Shown here piece after piece: positions 35,073-42,951 of a DNA stretch of 64,000 bases (its first letter is position 1; each line of letters opens with the position of its first letter). The stretch covers positions 248,001-312,000 of the forward strand of contig JAJPKE010000045.1 of NCBI GenBank assembly GCA_021323855.1, in the 5' to 3' direction. This DNA is from Chloroflexota bacterium. GTDB lineage: Bacteria; Chloroflexota; Ktedonobacteria; Ktedonobacterales; JADMIN01. The notes beneath the pieces are model-generated. The model was not told where the DNA came from. It was given only the letters and a program-made list of their open reading frames with translations, and ran no database searches. A program made the position numbers and the translations under genes.

Positions 35073-35110
35073 ACCTCACCCCCGGCCCCTCTCCCGCGAG
35101 GAGAGGGGGG
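35073..35110. repeat. Dispersed C-rich hairpin repeat, copy 4
   Basis: ACCTCACCCCCGGCCCCTCT followed by CCCGCGAGGAGAGGGGGG, a hairpin centred on CTCTCCCGCGAGGAGAG, starting right after the ATPase stop. Confidence 0.75.
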
Positions 35111-35205
35111 TGCAGGCGCGCAGATGTCTGTCTCTAGTCCGCGCAGGCGGACGTCGCGGCGGCACGCCATCCAGGCGCGGTTTCAACCGCTGGCCAATGG
35201 GCCAC
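35111..35205. repeat. Dispersed GTCCGC repeat, copy 2
   Basis: Contains TAGTCCGC-GCAG-GCGGAC (35136-35152) and then GCCATCCAGGCGCGGTTTCA and CCGCTGGCCAATGG, matching the second half of the element at 21661-21790 in the same orientation. Confidence 0.6.
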
Positions 35206-35239
35206 CCAGCCAGTAACATAGAACGAGGAATACAATCCA

Positions 35240-36337
35240 ATGTCCACCATCATCAGTCTCTACCGGGCCAATGTCAAAGAGTTCATCCGCGACCGCGCGG
35301 CGCTCTTCTGGACATTCGCCTTTCCTATCGTCTTCATCGTCCTCTTCGGCCTGATTTACGGAGGCACCAACTCAGTTTCCTATAACGTCGTGGTCATAGA
35401 TCATGACAACACCGCTATCAGCAAGCAACTCGTTGGTGTCTTCAATAAGGTATCGGCGTTCAAGATCAAGAATGAGTCGCAGAGCCAGGCCAACAGCGAC
35501 CTGAAAAACGGTCAACTGGACATGCTGATCGTCATTCCAGCGGGCTTCAGCGCGCAGATTAACGCCAAGAATCCGGCCAATCCCGCGCAGGTGCAGATGT
35601 TCTATGACGGCTCCGGCAACCAGACCAACGCGCAGGTCGAACGCCAGATTGTCCAGGAGGTGCTGACTGGCTTCAACCAGAGCATCGCGCCGTATACGCC
35701 GCCGGTGGCACTGAACATCCAGACGATCAGCGCGAAGAACCTGAGTACCGTGGACTATCTGACGCCGGGCATCATGGCAATGGCGTTGATGCAACTCGGC
35801 CTCTTTGCCACGGTTGCGCCGCTGGTGACGCTGCGCCAGGAGCAGGTATTGCGCCGGCTGGGCGCGACGCCGCTGCCGCGCTGGCAATTGCTGGCGAGCC
35901 AGATTCTCTTCCGTCTGACCATCGGCCTGCTTCAGTGCGGCCTGATTCTCTGGGTCAGCACCACCTTCTTCCATGTGAATATCGTCGGAAGTCCGTTGCT
36001 GCTGCTTGGCCTAATTCTGCTGGGGGCGGTGATGTTCATCTCGCTGGGCTATCTGATCGCCTCCCTCGCACGCACCGTGGAGGCGGCGAACGGCATTGCC
36101 ACGGCGCTCAACTTCCCGATGATGTTTCTGTCTGGCATCTTCTTCCCGCTGGCGTTCCTGCCCGCCTTCCTGACGCCCATCGTGCGCGCGCTGCCGCTCA
36201 CCTACCTGGCAGACGCTTTCCAGCAGGTCGCCGTCGGCAGTGTGCCGCAGTTCTCGCTGTTGACCGACGTGCTGGTGCTGGTCGGCTGGATCGTCGTCTG
36301 CACGGCGCTCTCGGCGCGTCTCTTCAAGTGGGAATAG
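35240..36337 (+). CDS. ABC-2 type exporter permease
   Basis: A 365-residue inner-membrane permease. N-terminal helix (LFWTFAFPIVFIVLFGLIYG), an extracytoplasmic domain of about 140 residues (VVVIDHDNTAISKQLVGVFN and QAQVERQIVQEVLTGF-like segments), and five or six C-terminal helices (GIMAMALMQLGLFATVAPLV, LLLLGLILLGAVMFISLGYL, FPMMFLSGIFFPLAFLPAF) with the RQEQVLRRLGATPLPRW cytoplasmic loop typical of the ABC-2/YhgE-DrrB-like family. It starts after CGAGGAATA. Pairs with the ATPase at 34107; the likely role is drug or lipid efflux. Confidence 0.93.
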   Translation: MSTIISLYRANVKEFIRDRAALFWTFAFPIVFIVLFGLIYGGTNSVSYNVVVIDHDNTAISKQLVGVFNKVSAFKIKNESQSQANSDLKNGQLDMLIVIPAGFSAQINAKNPANPAQVQMFYDGSGNQTNAQVERQIVQEVLTGFNQSIAPYTPPVALNIQTISAKNLSTVDYLTPGIMAMALMQLGLFATVAPLVTLRQEQVLRRLGATPLPRWQLLASQILFRLTIGLLQCGLILWVSTTFFHVNIVGSPLLLLGLILLGAVMFISLGYLIASLARTVEAANGIATALNFPMMFLSGIFFPLAFLPAFLTPIVRALPLTYLADAFQQVAVGSVPQFSLLTDVLVLVGWIVVCTALSARLFKWE

Positions 36338-36446
36338 CGACTTTCAAAGATCAGGCTCCGTTCACAACCAGTGAGCGGAGCCATTTCTACTTGACTGTAC
36401 ATGAACGTTTGGTCTATGCTTGTACCTGGTTGATGGGAGAAATATG

Positions 36447-37190
36447 ATGCCGTATCCGCAAGCATTCCTCGAAATTCAATTGACATTTGCCCGGAAAATG
36501 GCTGAACTTACCGGCACGCCATACCAGGAATCGGTCTTGCGTAACACTGCTCTCTACCGCATTTTGGGGTTGGATTGGAGCCTGGACCCACTCAATCCTG
36601 TATGGCAACAGTTCATCAATGCGCTACAGGATAGCGACTCAGAGAGCGATGCGGCGTATGGCATCTATCGTGACCGCTATACAAAGGGTCTCGTGCCGGA
36701 CTATGATACGAGCAGGCCTCATTGGGGCTGTTTTGCATATGAATATCATCCCGACGCAAAAGCAATCCGCCTCCATTTTGCAAACCTGGATACCTCTGGC
36801 TATGGTCCGTTGAGCCATCAACGCAAAGAATACCGCATTGCTGAGTTGCGGTCGCTCTTCTCGCATGTCAAAGTTGAACATGCTGATGCAGAGCGTGTCT
36901 TGGGTGGGACGTGGCTCTACAATCGCGCGGAGTACCGGCGTCTCTTTCCGCCAGTGTATGGTGAATCTGCGCGCGTAGATCATCCACACCTGATCGCGCG
37001 TGGACTTTGGGGACAGTTTCTGCGACATGATAATTCCATGAACGAGGAGATCACTGCACGTTTTCTTGCGCGGCTTAGCGAACTTCGCGACCCCCAAGCA
37101 TACGCCAATTGTTTCCCTTATCAGTCCCTGCTCACCGAAGCGTCTATCCAATCTTTCTACGAATTTTACGGCATCAGTGAGCCTCAATAA
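36447..37190 (+). CDS. Hypothetical protein, about 247 residues
   Basis: A soluble protein I do not recognise. It begins MPYPQAFLEIQLTFARKMAE at the second of two adjacent ATGs, 6 nt after GGGAGA. It has alternating helices (ESVLRNTALYRILGLDW), beta segments (CFAYEYHPDAKAIRLHF) and a conserved-looking H/R pattern (GTWLYNRAEYRRLFPPVYGE, LIARGLWGQFLRHDN). No membrane segments or known catalytic motif was noticed. GC is slightly lower than its neighbours. It is the first gene of a plus-strand row of small accessory enzymes. Function unknown. Confidence 0.7.
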   Translation: MPYPQAFLEIQLTFARKMAELTGTPYQESVLRNTALYRILGLDWSLDPLNPVWQQFINALQDSDSESDAAYGIYRDRYTKGLVPDYDTSRPHWGCFAYEYHPDAKAIRLHFANLDTSGYGPLSHQRKEYRIAELRSLFSHVKVEHADAERVLGGTWLYNRAEYRRLFPPVYGESARVDHPHLIARGLWGQFLRHDNSMNEEITARFLARLSELRDPQAYANCFPYQSLLTEASIQSFYEFYGISEPQ

Positions 37191-37214
37191 CTGATAGCGA
37201 AAACAGGTGAAGAG

Positions 37215-37679
37215 ATGTACGATACCGTGATTCGACCATTCGTGCCGCCCGACCAGCAGGCGGCCCGCGTGTTGATCCTACGTGGGCTGGGCGAGCATTT
37301 CGGCTGGATTGACGAGACATGCAACCCGGACCTCGATGACATCGCAGCGACCTATACCGGCGCAGGGCATCTCTTTCTGGTTGCCGAGCGCGCGGGAACG
37401 CTGATGGGCACGGCGGCGCTCGTACTGGCAGATGATGTGCGGGTGGGGCGGCGCGGCCAGATGGTGCGCGTCTCCGTGGCGGCGGAGGCGCGGCGCATGG
37501 GCGTCGGGCGCGCGTTGGTGGCGCAACTGGTGCAGGCGGCGCGCGAACATGGCATCGAGCGCGTCATCGTGGAAACGAACGCCGACTGGGATGACGCGAT
37601 AGGACTGTATCAGCGTTGCGGCTTCACCATTCGTGAGCGACGAGACGGCGGTGTCCTTCTGGCGCTGGAACTGGCATAA
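37215..37679 (+). CDS. GNAT-family N-acetyltransferase
   Basis: A 154-residue cytoplasmic acetyltransferase using acetyl-CoA. The CoA-binding motif A is clear in VSVAAEARRMGVGRALVAQL (R/Q-x-x-G-x-G/A), with ALYQRCGFTIRER-like motif B (GLYQRCGF). The ribosome-binding site AGGTGAAGAG lies directly before the ATG. The substrate (amino group of protein, antibiotic or metabolite) is unknown. It is 24 nt after the preceding gene and 26 nt before another GNAT gene, so these may be one operon. Confidence 0.9.
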   Translation: MYDTVIRPFVPPDQQAARVLILRGLGEHFGWIDETCNPDLDDIAATYTGAGHLFLVAERAGTLMGTAALVLADDVRVGRRGQMVRVSVAAEARRMGVGRALVAQLVQAAREHGIERVIVETNADWDDAIGLYQRCGFTIRERRDGGVLLALELA

Positions 37680-37705
37680 TACAGAAAACGATAGGAACTA
37701 TTTCA

Positions 37706-38221
37706 ATGCAGATACGACAACTGACCGAAGACGATGCCGAAGTATATTGGGCGCTGCGGCTGCGCGCGCTACGTGAGGAGCCGCAGGCGTTCGGTGCGGA
37801 CTACGCGGAAGCGGTGAACCGTCCGCTGAGCGACGCGCAGCAACGTCTACGCGATAGCTCACCCGAACACTTCTGGCTCGGCGCGTTTACTGATGCCAGT
37901 GATGCCGGTTTGGTGGGCATGATCGCCTTTAGCCGCGAACCCTACGCGAAGGTGCGTCACAAGGGGATGATTACGCAGATGTATGTTGCTCCGGAGGCGC
38001 GCGGCCAGGGAATCGCTCGCGCGCTGGTGAGCGAATTGATCGCGCGTGCCCGCGCGCTGCCCGGCCTGGAGCAGATCAACCTCGCCGTCGTCACGACGAA
38101 TGCCGCTGCGCGTAACCTCTATCTGGCGCTTGGCTTCGAGGTGTTCGGGGTGGAGCGTCGCGCCCTCAAACTCGGTGACACCTATCTGGATGAAGAGTTG
38201 ATGGTGTTGATGCTCGTCTGA
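37706..38221 (+). CDS. GNAT-family N-acetyltransferase
   Basis: A 171-residue acetyltransferase with an N-terminal QIRQLTEDDAEVYWALRLRA, a common start in this family, motif A MYVAPEARGQGIARALVSEL, and motif B NLYLALGFEVFGVERRALKL. An AGGA ribosome-binding site precedes the ATG. It is similar in fold but not a close copy of the preceding acetyltransferase. The substrate is unknown. It lies 26 nt downstream of that gene and 19 nt before the nucleotidyltransferase-like gene. Confidence 0.9.
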   Translation: MQIRQLTEDDAEVYWALRLRALREEPQAFGADYAEAVNRPLSDAQQRLRDSSPEHFWLGAFTDASDAGLVGMIAFSREPYAKVRHKGMITQMYVAPEARGQGIARALVSELIARARALPGLEQINLAVVTTNAAARNLYLALGFEVFGVERRALKLGDTYLDEELMVLMLV

Positions 38222-38240
38222 TGCCAGATGATGAAAGAGC

Positions 38241-39044
38241 GTGACGACAGTGGAACTCGATCTCTCAGGCGTGATGCCGGAGGCGCGGCCCGCTGTGGAG
38301 CGCGCCGCCAATGTCTATATCGCGCATACGCGCCGGTGGTTCGTTGGCATACTGGCGCATGGCTCAGCGGTCAAGGGCGGCTTCATCCCTGGCTGTAGCG
38401 ACATTGACCTGAAGCTCTATCTCGAACCAGATGCCTTCACCGCAGAAGGCTACCTGCCATTCGCTATCTCACTGGCGATTGCGCGCGACCTCGCTCCAGT
38501 TGACCCGGCGCCATTCGCCTATATCCAGTGCTATGCTCATTCCATCGTGTCGCAGCACCAGCAATTGCTGATTCCTGGAACTCATGCGCTGCTGGCTGGC
38601 CGGCTGCCGGTTGCTGAGGCGACGGAGACGCAACTACAAGCGCAGGCGCGCACGGCGCTGTCCACCAGCGACCCGCTACCACCGCATCTGCGCGACGGGC
38701 TGCTCACCTGGAGTCCCAGCCGTCTGGAGCGCAACGTGCGCTGGCTCTGCACCGATGTCTGGCCGATGCTCTATCACCTGCTCTCAGTTCAGCAGCGCGA
38801 CGCTCTGCGCATCTGGCGGCTGCCCAAACAAGAAGCCATTGCGCTCACCGATCCGCAAACGGCGGAGGGGCAGGCGATTCGCGCCTTCTATGCGGCGTTG
38901 CTGGCATACTACCCGGCGCAAACGTCGAATAGCGTGGCGCTCGATATCCTCGAACATGGGGTACACTTCTTGAGAGCTGCTACCTCCTGGTGGCAGCGCG
39001 AATGTGGCGTGATACGTGCGGATGTTGTGAATTCGACCGGCTGA
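38241..39044 (+). CDS. Nucleotidyltransferase-fold protein
   Basis: A 267-residue protein with the minimal nucleotidyltransferase signature: GSAVKGGFIPGCSDIDLKLYL (G-S...D-x-D), the metal-binding acidic pair being Asp-Ile-Asp. The rest is helical, as in aminoglycoside nucleotidyltransferase-like or DUF4111-like proteins. A third catalytic acid is not obvious. The GTG start at 38241 has a weak ribosome-binding region (GAAAGAGC). Antibiotic adenylylation is one possible function, but there is no direct support. It sits in the accessory gene row next to the acetyltransferases and a Nudix hydrolase. Confidence 0.8.
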   Translation: MTTVELDLSGVMPEARPAVERAANVYIAHTRRWFVGILAHGSAVKGGFIPGCSDIDLKLYLEPDAFTAEGYLPFAISLAIARDLAPVDPAPFAYIQCYAHSIVSQHQQLLIPGTHALLAGRLPVAEATETQLQAQARTALSTSDPLPPHLRDGLLTWSPSRLERNVRWLCTDVWPMLYHLLSVQQRDALRIWRLPKQEAIALTDPQTAEGQAIRAFYAALLAYYPAQTSNSVALDILEHGVHFLRAATSWWQRECGVIRADVVNSTG

Positions 39045-39081
39045 AGGACGCTCACATCACTGCTGAGGAGAAACGAGTAGT

Positions 39082-39507
39082 ATGCCGTCTGTTGGAGTCT
39101 TCGCAGCGATTTTCGATGAGCAGGGACGCATCCTCTGTGTGCGCCAGAACTACAGCCCGCGCAAGTGGACGCTGCCCGGCGGCAAGATGGAAGCCCGCGA
39201 ATCGCCGTTTGAGGCATGCCTGCGTGAAGTGAAGGAAGAGACCGGCTATCGTGTCGAAATTGACCACCTGATCGGCGTCTATTCCACGCCCTACAAAGAT
39301 GATGTCGTCATCTCCTTCGCCTGCCATATCGTCGGGCGCGATGCGTGGCAGCCCAACAACGAAATCGCCGAGATCGGCTTCTTTGGCCGCGAAACGTTGC
39401 CGCGTCCCATGCGCCAGCGCACGCTGGTCCGCATTCACGACGCCTTCGATGGCCTCACCAACGTCGTGCGCGTCTTCAAACGCGAAACTGCCCGCAAAGT
39501 GAGTTAG
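39082..39507 (+). CDS. Nudix hydrolase
   Basis: A 141-residue hydrolase of nucleoside-diphosphate-linked compounds. The Nudix box is perfect: GKMEARESPFEACLREVKEE followed by TG, matching Gx5Ex7REUxEExG. The preceding KWTLPGG and the N-terminal GVFAAIFDEQGRILCVRQ are typical of MutT/YjhB-type members. The substrate cannot be told. The ribosome-binding site is GAGGAGAAA. It is 37 nt after the nucleotidyltransferase-like gene and about 100 nt before the amidohydrolase. Confidence 0.93.
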   Translation: MPSVGVFAAIFDEQGRILCVRQNYSPRKWTLPGGKMEARESPFEACLREVKEETGYRVEIDHLIGVYSTPYKDDVVISFACHIVGRDAWQPNNEIAEIGFFGRETLPRPMRQRTLVRIHDAFDGLTNVVRVFKRETARKVS

Positions 39508-39606
39508 AGAATAGAGTTGTCTCTGCGACCCCTTCTCTCGTCTGATGTAGTATGACATAACGCGACTTCAAGAATATACGACAGAGAGACGAGAGAGGCA
39601 GGGGAA

Positions 39607-41076
39607 ATGATGGCTGGCAAACAAGAGAAACCCGATAAGCGCGCGAAAGACGGAAAAGACGCGAAAGAGAAGAAAAGTGGCAAGAATGCCAAAGCTGAGA
39701 GAAACGATAAGTTAGTCAAAGCGACTAGCAACGGCCACGCGCCGTTGCTCACCGCTGCCGTGGCGTCGCGGGCGCCAAACGCTGGTGAGGGCAGCGACGG
39801 CGTGCTTGCCATCCTGGGCGCGCGGCTGATTGATGGCAGCGGCGCCGATCCGCTGGAGAACGCGGGTATCGTCATTAAAGGTGGGCGCATCACCAAAGTG
39901 GGACGGCGCAAAGATGTCGTTGCCCCGCGCGGCGCAACCGTCATCGAGGCGGACGGCTTGACCATGCTGCCAGGGCTGATAGACTGCCATGTCCATCTCT
40001 CAGGCCAGTGGGGTTACGATCTCTTGCGCGGCCTGATGACACCGCCCTCGCTCTCGCTGCTCTACGCCGTGCCCAACGCCCGCGCCACCCTCGAAGCTGG
40101 CATCACCACCGTGCGCGACGCTGGTGGCACGCCCGCCGGCGTCAAGCTGGCCGTCGAGCGCGGCCTCTTCCCCGGCCCGCGCATGCTCGTCGCTGTGTCG
40201 TTCCTCTCGCAGACCGGCGGACATGGCGACTCGATGATGCCCTGCTGTGTGGACCTCGGCCAGCCGTTGCCCGCCGATGTGCCGTATGGCGTGGTGGATG
40301 GGCTTGACCAGATGCGCCACAAGGTCCGCGAGATATTGCGCGCCGGAGCCGATTGGATCAAGCTCTGCACCAGCGGCGGCGTCCTCTCGCCAGCCGATTC
40401 GCCGCAGTCCGCCCAGTTCACCGTCGAGGAGATTGCCGTCGCGGTCTACGAGGCGGCAACGCAAGAGAAACGTTGCATGGCGCACGCGCAGAGTACGCGC
40501 GGCATCAAGAACGCGCTAGAAGCTGGCATTGCCAGCATCGAACACGGCATTTACCTGGACGACGAGGCCATTCAGATGATGCTGGATCGCGGCGTCTATC
40601 TCGTGCCAACGCTCGTTGCGCCGCAGGATGTCATCGAGCTGGCGGAGGCGAACCCTGGCAAATTGCCGGCCTACGCCGTCGAGAAGTCCCGGCAGGTGAT
40701 GGCGACGCACCGCGAGAGCTTCCGCCGCGCTGTGGAGGCGGGCGTCAAGGTAGCGATGGGGACAGACTCCGGCGTGGGACCGCATGGCGGCAATGCGCGC
40801 GAACTGGGGCTGATGGTAGAACATGGCGGCATGTCAGCGATGGAGGCGATTGTCGCCAGCACGCGCAGCGCCGCCGAACTCTTGCATCTCGATCACCAGC
40901 TTGGCACGCTTACCGCTGGCAAACTGGCGGACCTGCTGCTGGTGGATGGCGACCCGCTGGCAGACATCCACGTCATAGAGGATGCGAATCGCCTGGCGCT
41001 GATCCTCAAAGGCGGCGTTCCTGTGCGTGAACAACTGGCTACCGTGCGCCAGCCAGTTCCCGCCAGCGTCCACTAG
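39607..41076 (+). CDS. Metal-dependent amidohydrolase (imidazolonepropionase-like)
   Basis: A 489-residue amidohydrolase-superfamily enzyme. TIM-barrel hallmarks: the HxH metal site in GLIDCHVHLSG, lysine in ADWIKLCTSGG, histidine in KRCMAHAQS, histidine in IEHGIYLDD, and the catalytic aspartate in MGTDSGVGPHGG. The small beta-sandwich pieces that flank the barrel (ILGARLIDGSGADPL; GTLTAGKLADLLLVDGDP) are present. Unusual is a Lys/Asp/Glu-rich N-terminal extension of about 60 residues (KRAKDGKDAKEKKSGKNAK) ahead of the catalytic fold. No signal peptide. Two adjacent ATGs (39607, 39610) could serve as start. The substrate class, such as prolidase-like dipeptides or cyclic amides, is unknown. 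Confidence 0.92.
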   Translation: MMAGKQEKPDKRAKDGKDAKEKKSGKNAKAERNDKLVKATSNGHAPLLTAAVASRAPNAGEGSDGVLAILGARLIDGSGADPLENAGIVIKGGRITKVGRRKDVVAPRGATVIEADGLTMLPGLIDCHVHLSGQWGYDLLRGLMTPPSLSLLYAVPNARATLEAGITTVRDAGGTPAGVKLAVERGLFPGPRMLVAVSFLSQTGGHGDSMMPCCVDLGQPLPADVPYGVVDGLDQMRHKVREILRAGADWIKLCTSGGVLSPADSPQSAQFTVEEIAVAVYEAATQEKRCMAHAQSTRGIKNALEAGIASIEHGIYLDDEAIQMMLDRGVYLVPTLVAPQDVIELAEANPGKLPAYAVEKSRQVMATHRESFRRAVEAGVKVAMGTDSGVGPHGGNARELGLMVEHGGMSAMEAIVASTRSAAELLHLDHQLGTLTAGKLADLLLVDGDPLADIHVIEDANRLALILKGGVPVREQLATVRQPVPASVH

Positions 41077-41118
41077 CGCCAACCTGGAAAGGGAATCGGT
41101 AGGACAGGCACCAATAAC

Positions 41119-41156
41119 ACACGGGCCACGCTCAATTTTGTGAGCGTGGCCCGTGT
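41119..41156. terminator. Bidirectional hairpin terminator
   Basis: ACACGGGCCACGCTCA (41119-41134) and TGAGCGTGGCCCGTGT (41141-41156) form a perfect 16-bp stem with a 6-nt loop ATTTTG between convergent genes (amidohydrolase and S1 protein). Confidence 0.8.
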
Positions 41157-41181
41157 CGTACTGGCGAAGCTGTGAGTCTGG

Positions 41182-42951
41182 TTAGGCTTGCGGCTCTTCA
41201 GCACTCTTGGCTTCTGCAGGAACCGGCTCAGCAGTTTCAGCGGTAACTTCGCTGGCGGATGTCTCTTCGGCCTTTGCGGCGTCCGTAGCATCCGTGGCAT
41301 CCGTAGCGTCTGTGGCATCCGCGACATCCGCAGCGGTCGCGCCGTTGGCGGATACCACCTGATCGGTTGCTGCCGCTTCGGTCACGTCGGCTGTGGGCGC
41401 CTCCGTCGCCTCAGCGCGTGCGGTAGCTTCAGCAGGCGCAGTGGCTTCGGGCTGTGTTGCCGTTGCTGGCTGGCTCGCTGCGCTGGCTTCTGGCTGCTCC
41501 GGTTGCTCGCGCTGCTGGTTCTGCTGGTTCATCGCCGCCTGCGCCGCCTGGAAGGCCGCCGCCATTGCGGTGGTGGGCGCTTCCTCCACCGGACGCTGGC
41601 GCGCTGGTGGGGTGGGCTGGGTGGCTGGAGCCGCAGTATTCGCGGCTTCCGCTGGCGCGCTGCCAGTGGCGGCTGGCGCAGCCGTTCCCTCGCTTGCATC
41701 GCCCTGTGCGGTCGCCGCTCCACCTGCTTCATCGGTCAGGTGATCGGCGCCCGCCACTCCGCCGGCTTCTACCGGTGCGCGCTCATCGGCCTGGCGGATG
41801 GAGAGACCGAGGCGGCGGCGGTCGGCGTCAATGCGCAGGATGCGCACCTGCACCTCCTGCCCCTCCTTCAGCACCGACTTGGGGTCTTGCTGGCCGGTCG
41901 GCAGTTCCGAGAGGTGAATCAGCCCCTCTACCCCGTCTTCGATGCGCGCGAAGGCCCCAAACGGCGCAATCTTGGTGATGGTGCCCTTGACGAGCTGGCC
42001 CACCTGATAGCGTTGCTCCACCGTCGTCCAGGGGTCCACCTCGGCGCGTTTGATGGAGAGGGCAATCTTCTTCTTGTCCTTATCCACCGAGAGCACCTGC
42101 ACCTCGACCTCTTGGCCCACATGCAGCACTTCGCTGGGATGGTTGACCCGACTCCAGGCGAGCTGGCTGATATGCACCAGCCCATCGGCGCCGCCCAGGT
42201 CCACAAAGGCGCCAAAATTGGAGAGGTTGCTGACCACGCCCTTGCGCACTTCGCCCACCTGCAACTCATTGAGCAGCTCTTCACGCCGCTTGGCGCGCCA
42301 CTCCTGCACTGCCAGCCGTTCGGAGAGAATCAGGCGGTTGCGGTTGCGGTTGATCTCGATGATCTTGAGTTGCAGCTTGCGCCCGACCATGCTCTGCAGC
42401 TTGGCCTGCGTCTCGGCATTGTCGGCGGTGTCTTCGCGCTTGAGGTTGAGGATCTGGCTGATCGGCACGAAGCCGCGAATGCCTTCGAGGTTGACGATCA
42501 GGCCGCCTTTGTTGTGGTCAATCACCTCGGCTTCGAGCAGGTCGCCACGCTCATATTGCTCCTGGGCGATGCGCCACTGCCGCTCCAGGCGGGCGCGTTT
42601 GATGGACACGATAGCATGGCCCTCGTTGGTCTCCGGCTGCATCACATAGACCAGCACGTCGTCGCCCACGCTCAACTCCGCCAGCGAGCCATAGCCCTGC
42701 GCGGGGAGTTCTTTGGTGGAGAGGACCCCTTCGCTCTTGAGGCCGATGTCCACCAGGATTTCGTCCTGGTCAATGCGGACTATCTGCCCCTCAACGACAT
42801 CGCCGCGCTTGATGCTCTTGAATTGAGCGTCCTGCTCGTCCAGCAAGCGCTGCATTTCACTCATGTCCGGCAGGTCATCCTGGTCAAAATCTGGATGGTA
42901 CCCGTTCTGCCCCTGGTTTTGCGCGGTCGTGCGATTGTCGTCTACACTCAT
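41182..42951 (-). CDS. rpsA: S1 RNA-binding domain protein (ribosomal protein S1-like)
   Basis: A 589-residue protein with four S1 domains at roughly 48-120, 134-205, 231-303 and 317-390. Each has the beta-barrel pattern, for example GDVVEGQIVRIDQDEILVDIG and GVVSNLSNFGAFVDLGGADG, and the repeated LVHISQLAW/LIHLSELPT end. It most likely binds mRNA on the 30S subunit as a short, four-domain S1 typical of non-proteobacteria. The last 195 residues are Ala/Glu/Thr/Pro-rich, with a DVADATDATDATDATDAA repeat encoded by imperfect 12-nt DNA repeats. The start ATG at 42951 follows AGGACG. No 16S-processing or cmk neighbour is present. The tail is of unknown function. Confidence 0.9.
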   Translation of the reverse strand: MSVDDNRTTAQNQGQNGYHPDFDQDDLPDMSEMQRLLDEQDAQFKSIKRGDVVEGQIVRIDQDEILVDIGLKSEGVLSTKELPAQGYGSLAELSVGDDVLVYVMQPETNEGHAIVSIKRARLERQWRIAQEQYERGDLLEAEVIDHNKGGLIVNLEGIRGFVPISQILNLKREDTADNAETQAKLQSMVGRKLQLKIIEINRNRNRLILSERLAVQEWRAKRREELLNELQVGEVRKGVVSNLSNFGAFVDLGGADGLVHISQLAWSRVNHPSEVLHVGQEVEVQVLSVDKDKKKIALSIKRAEVDPWTTVEQRYQVGQLVKGTITKIAPFGAFARIEDGVEGLIHLSELPTGQQDPKSVLKEGQEVQVRILRIDADRRRLGLSIRQADERAPVEAGGVAGADHLTDEAGGAATAQGDASEGTAAPAATGSAPAEAANTAAPATQPTPPARQRPVEEAPTTAMAAAFQAAQAAMNQQNQQREQPEQPEASAASQPATATQPEATAPAEATARAEATEAPTADVTEAAATDQVVSANGATAADVADATDATDATDATDAAKAEETSASEVTAETAEPVPAEAKSAEEPQA

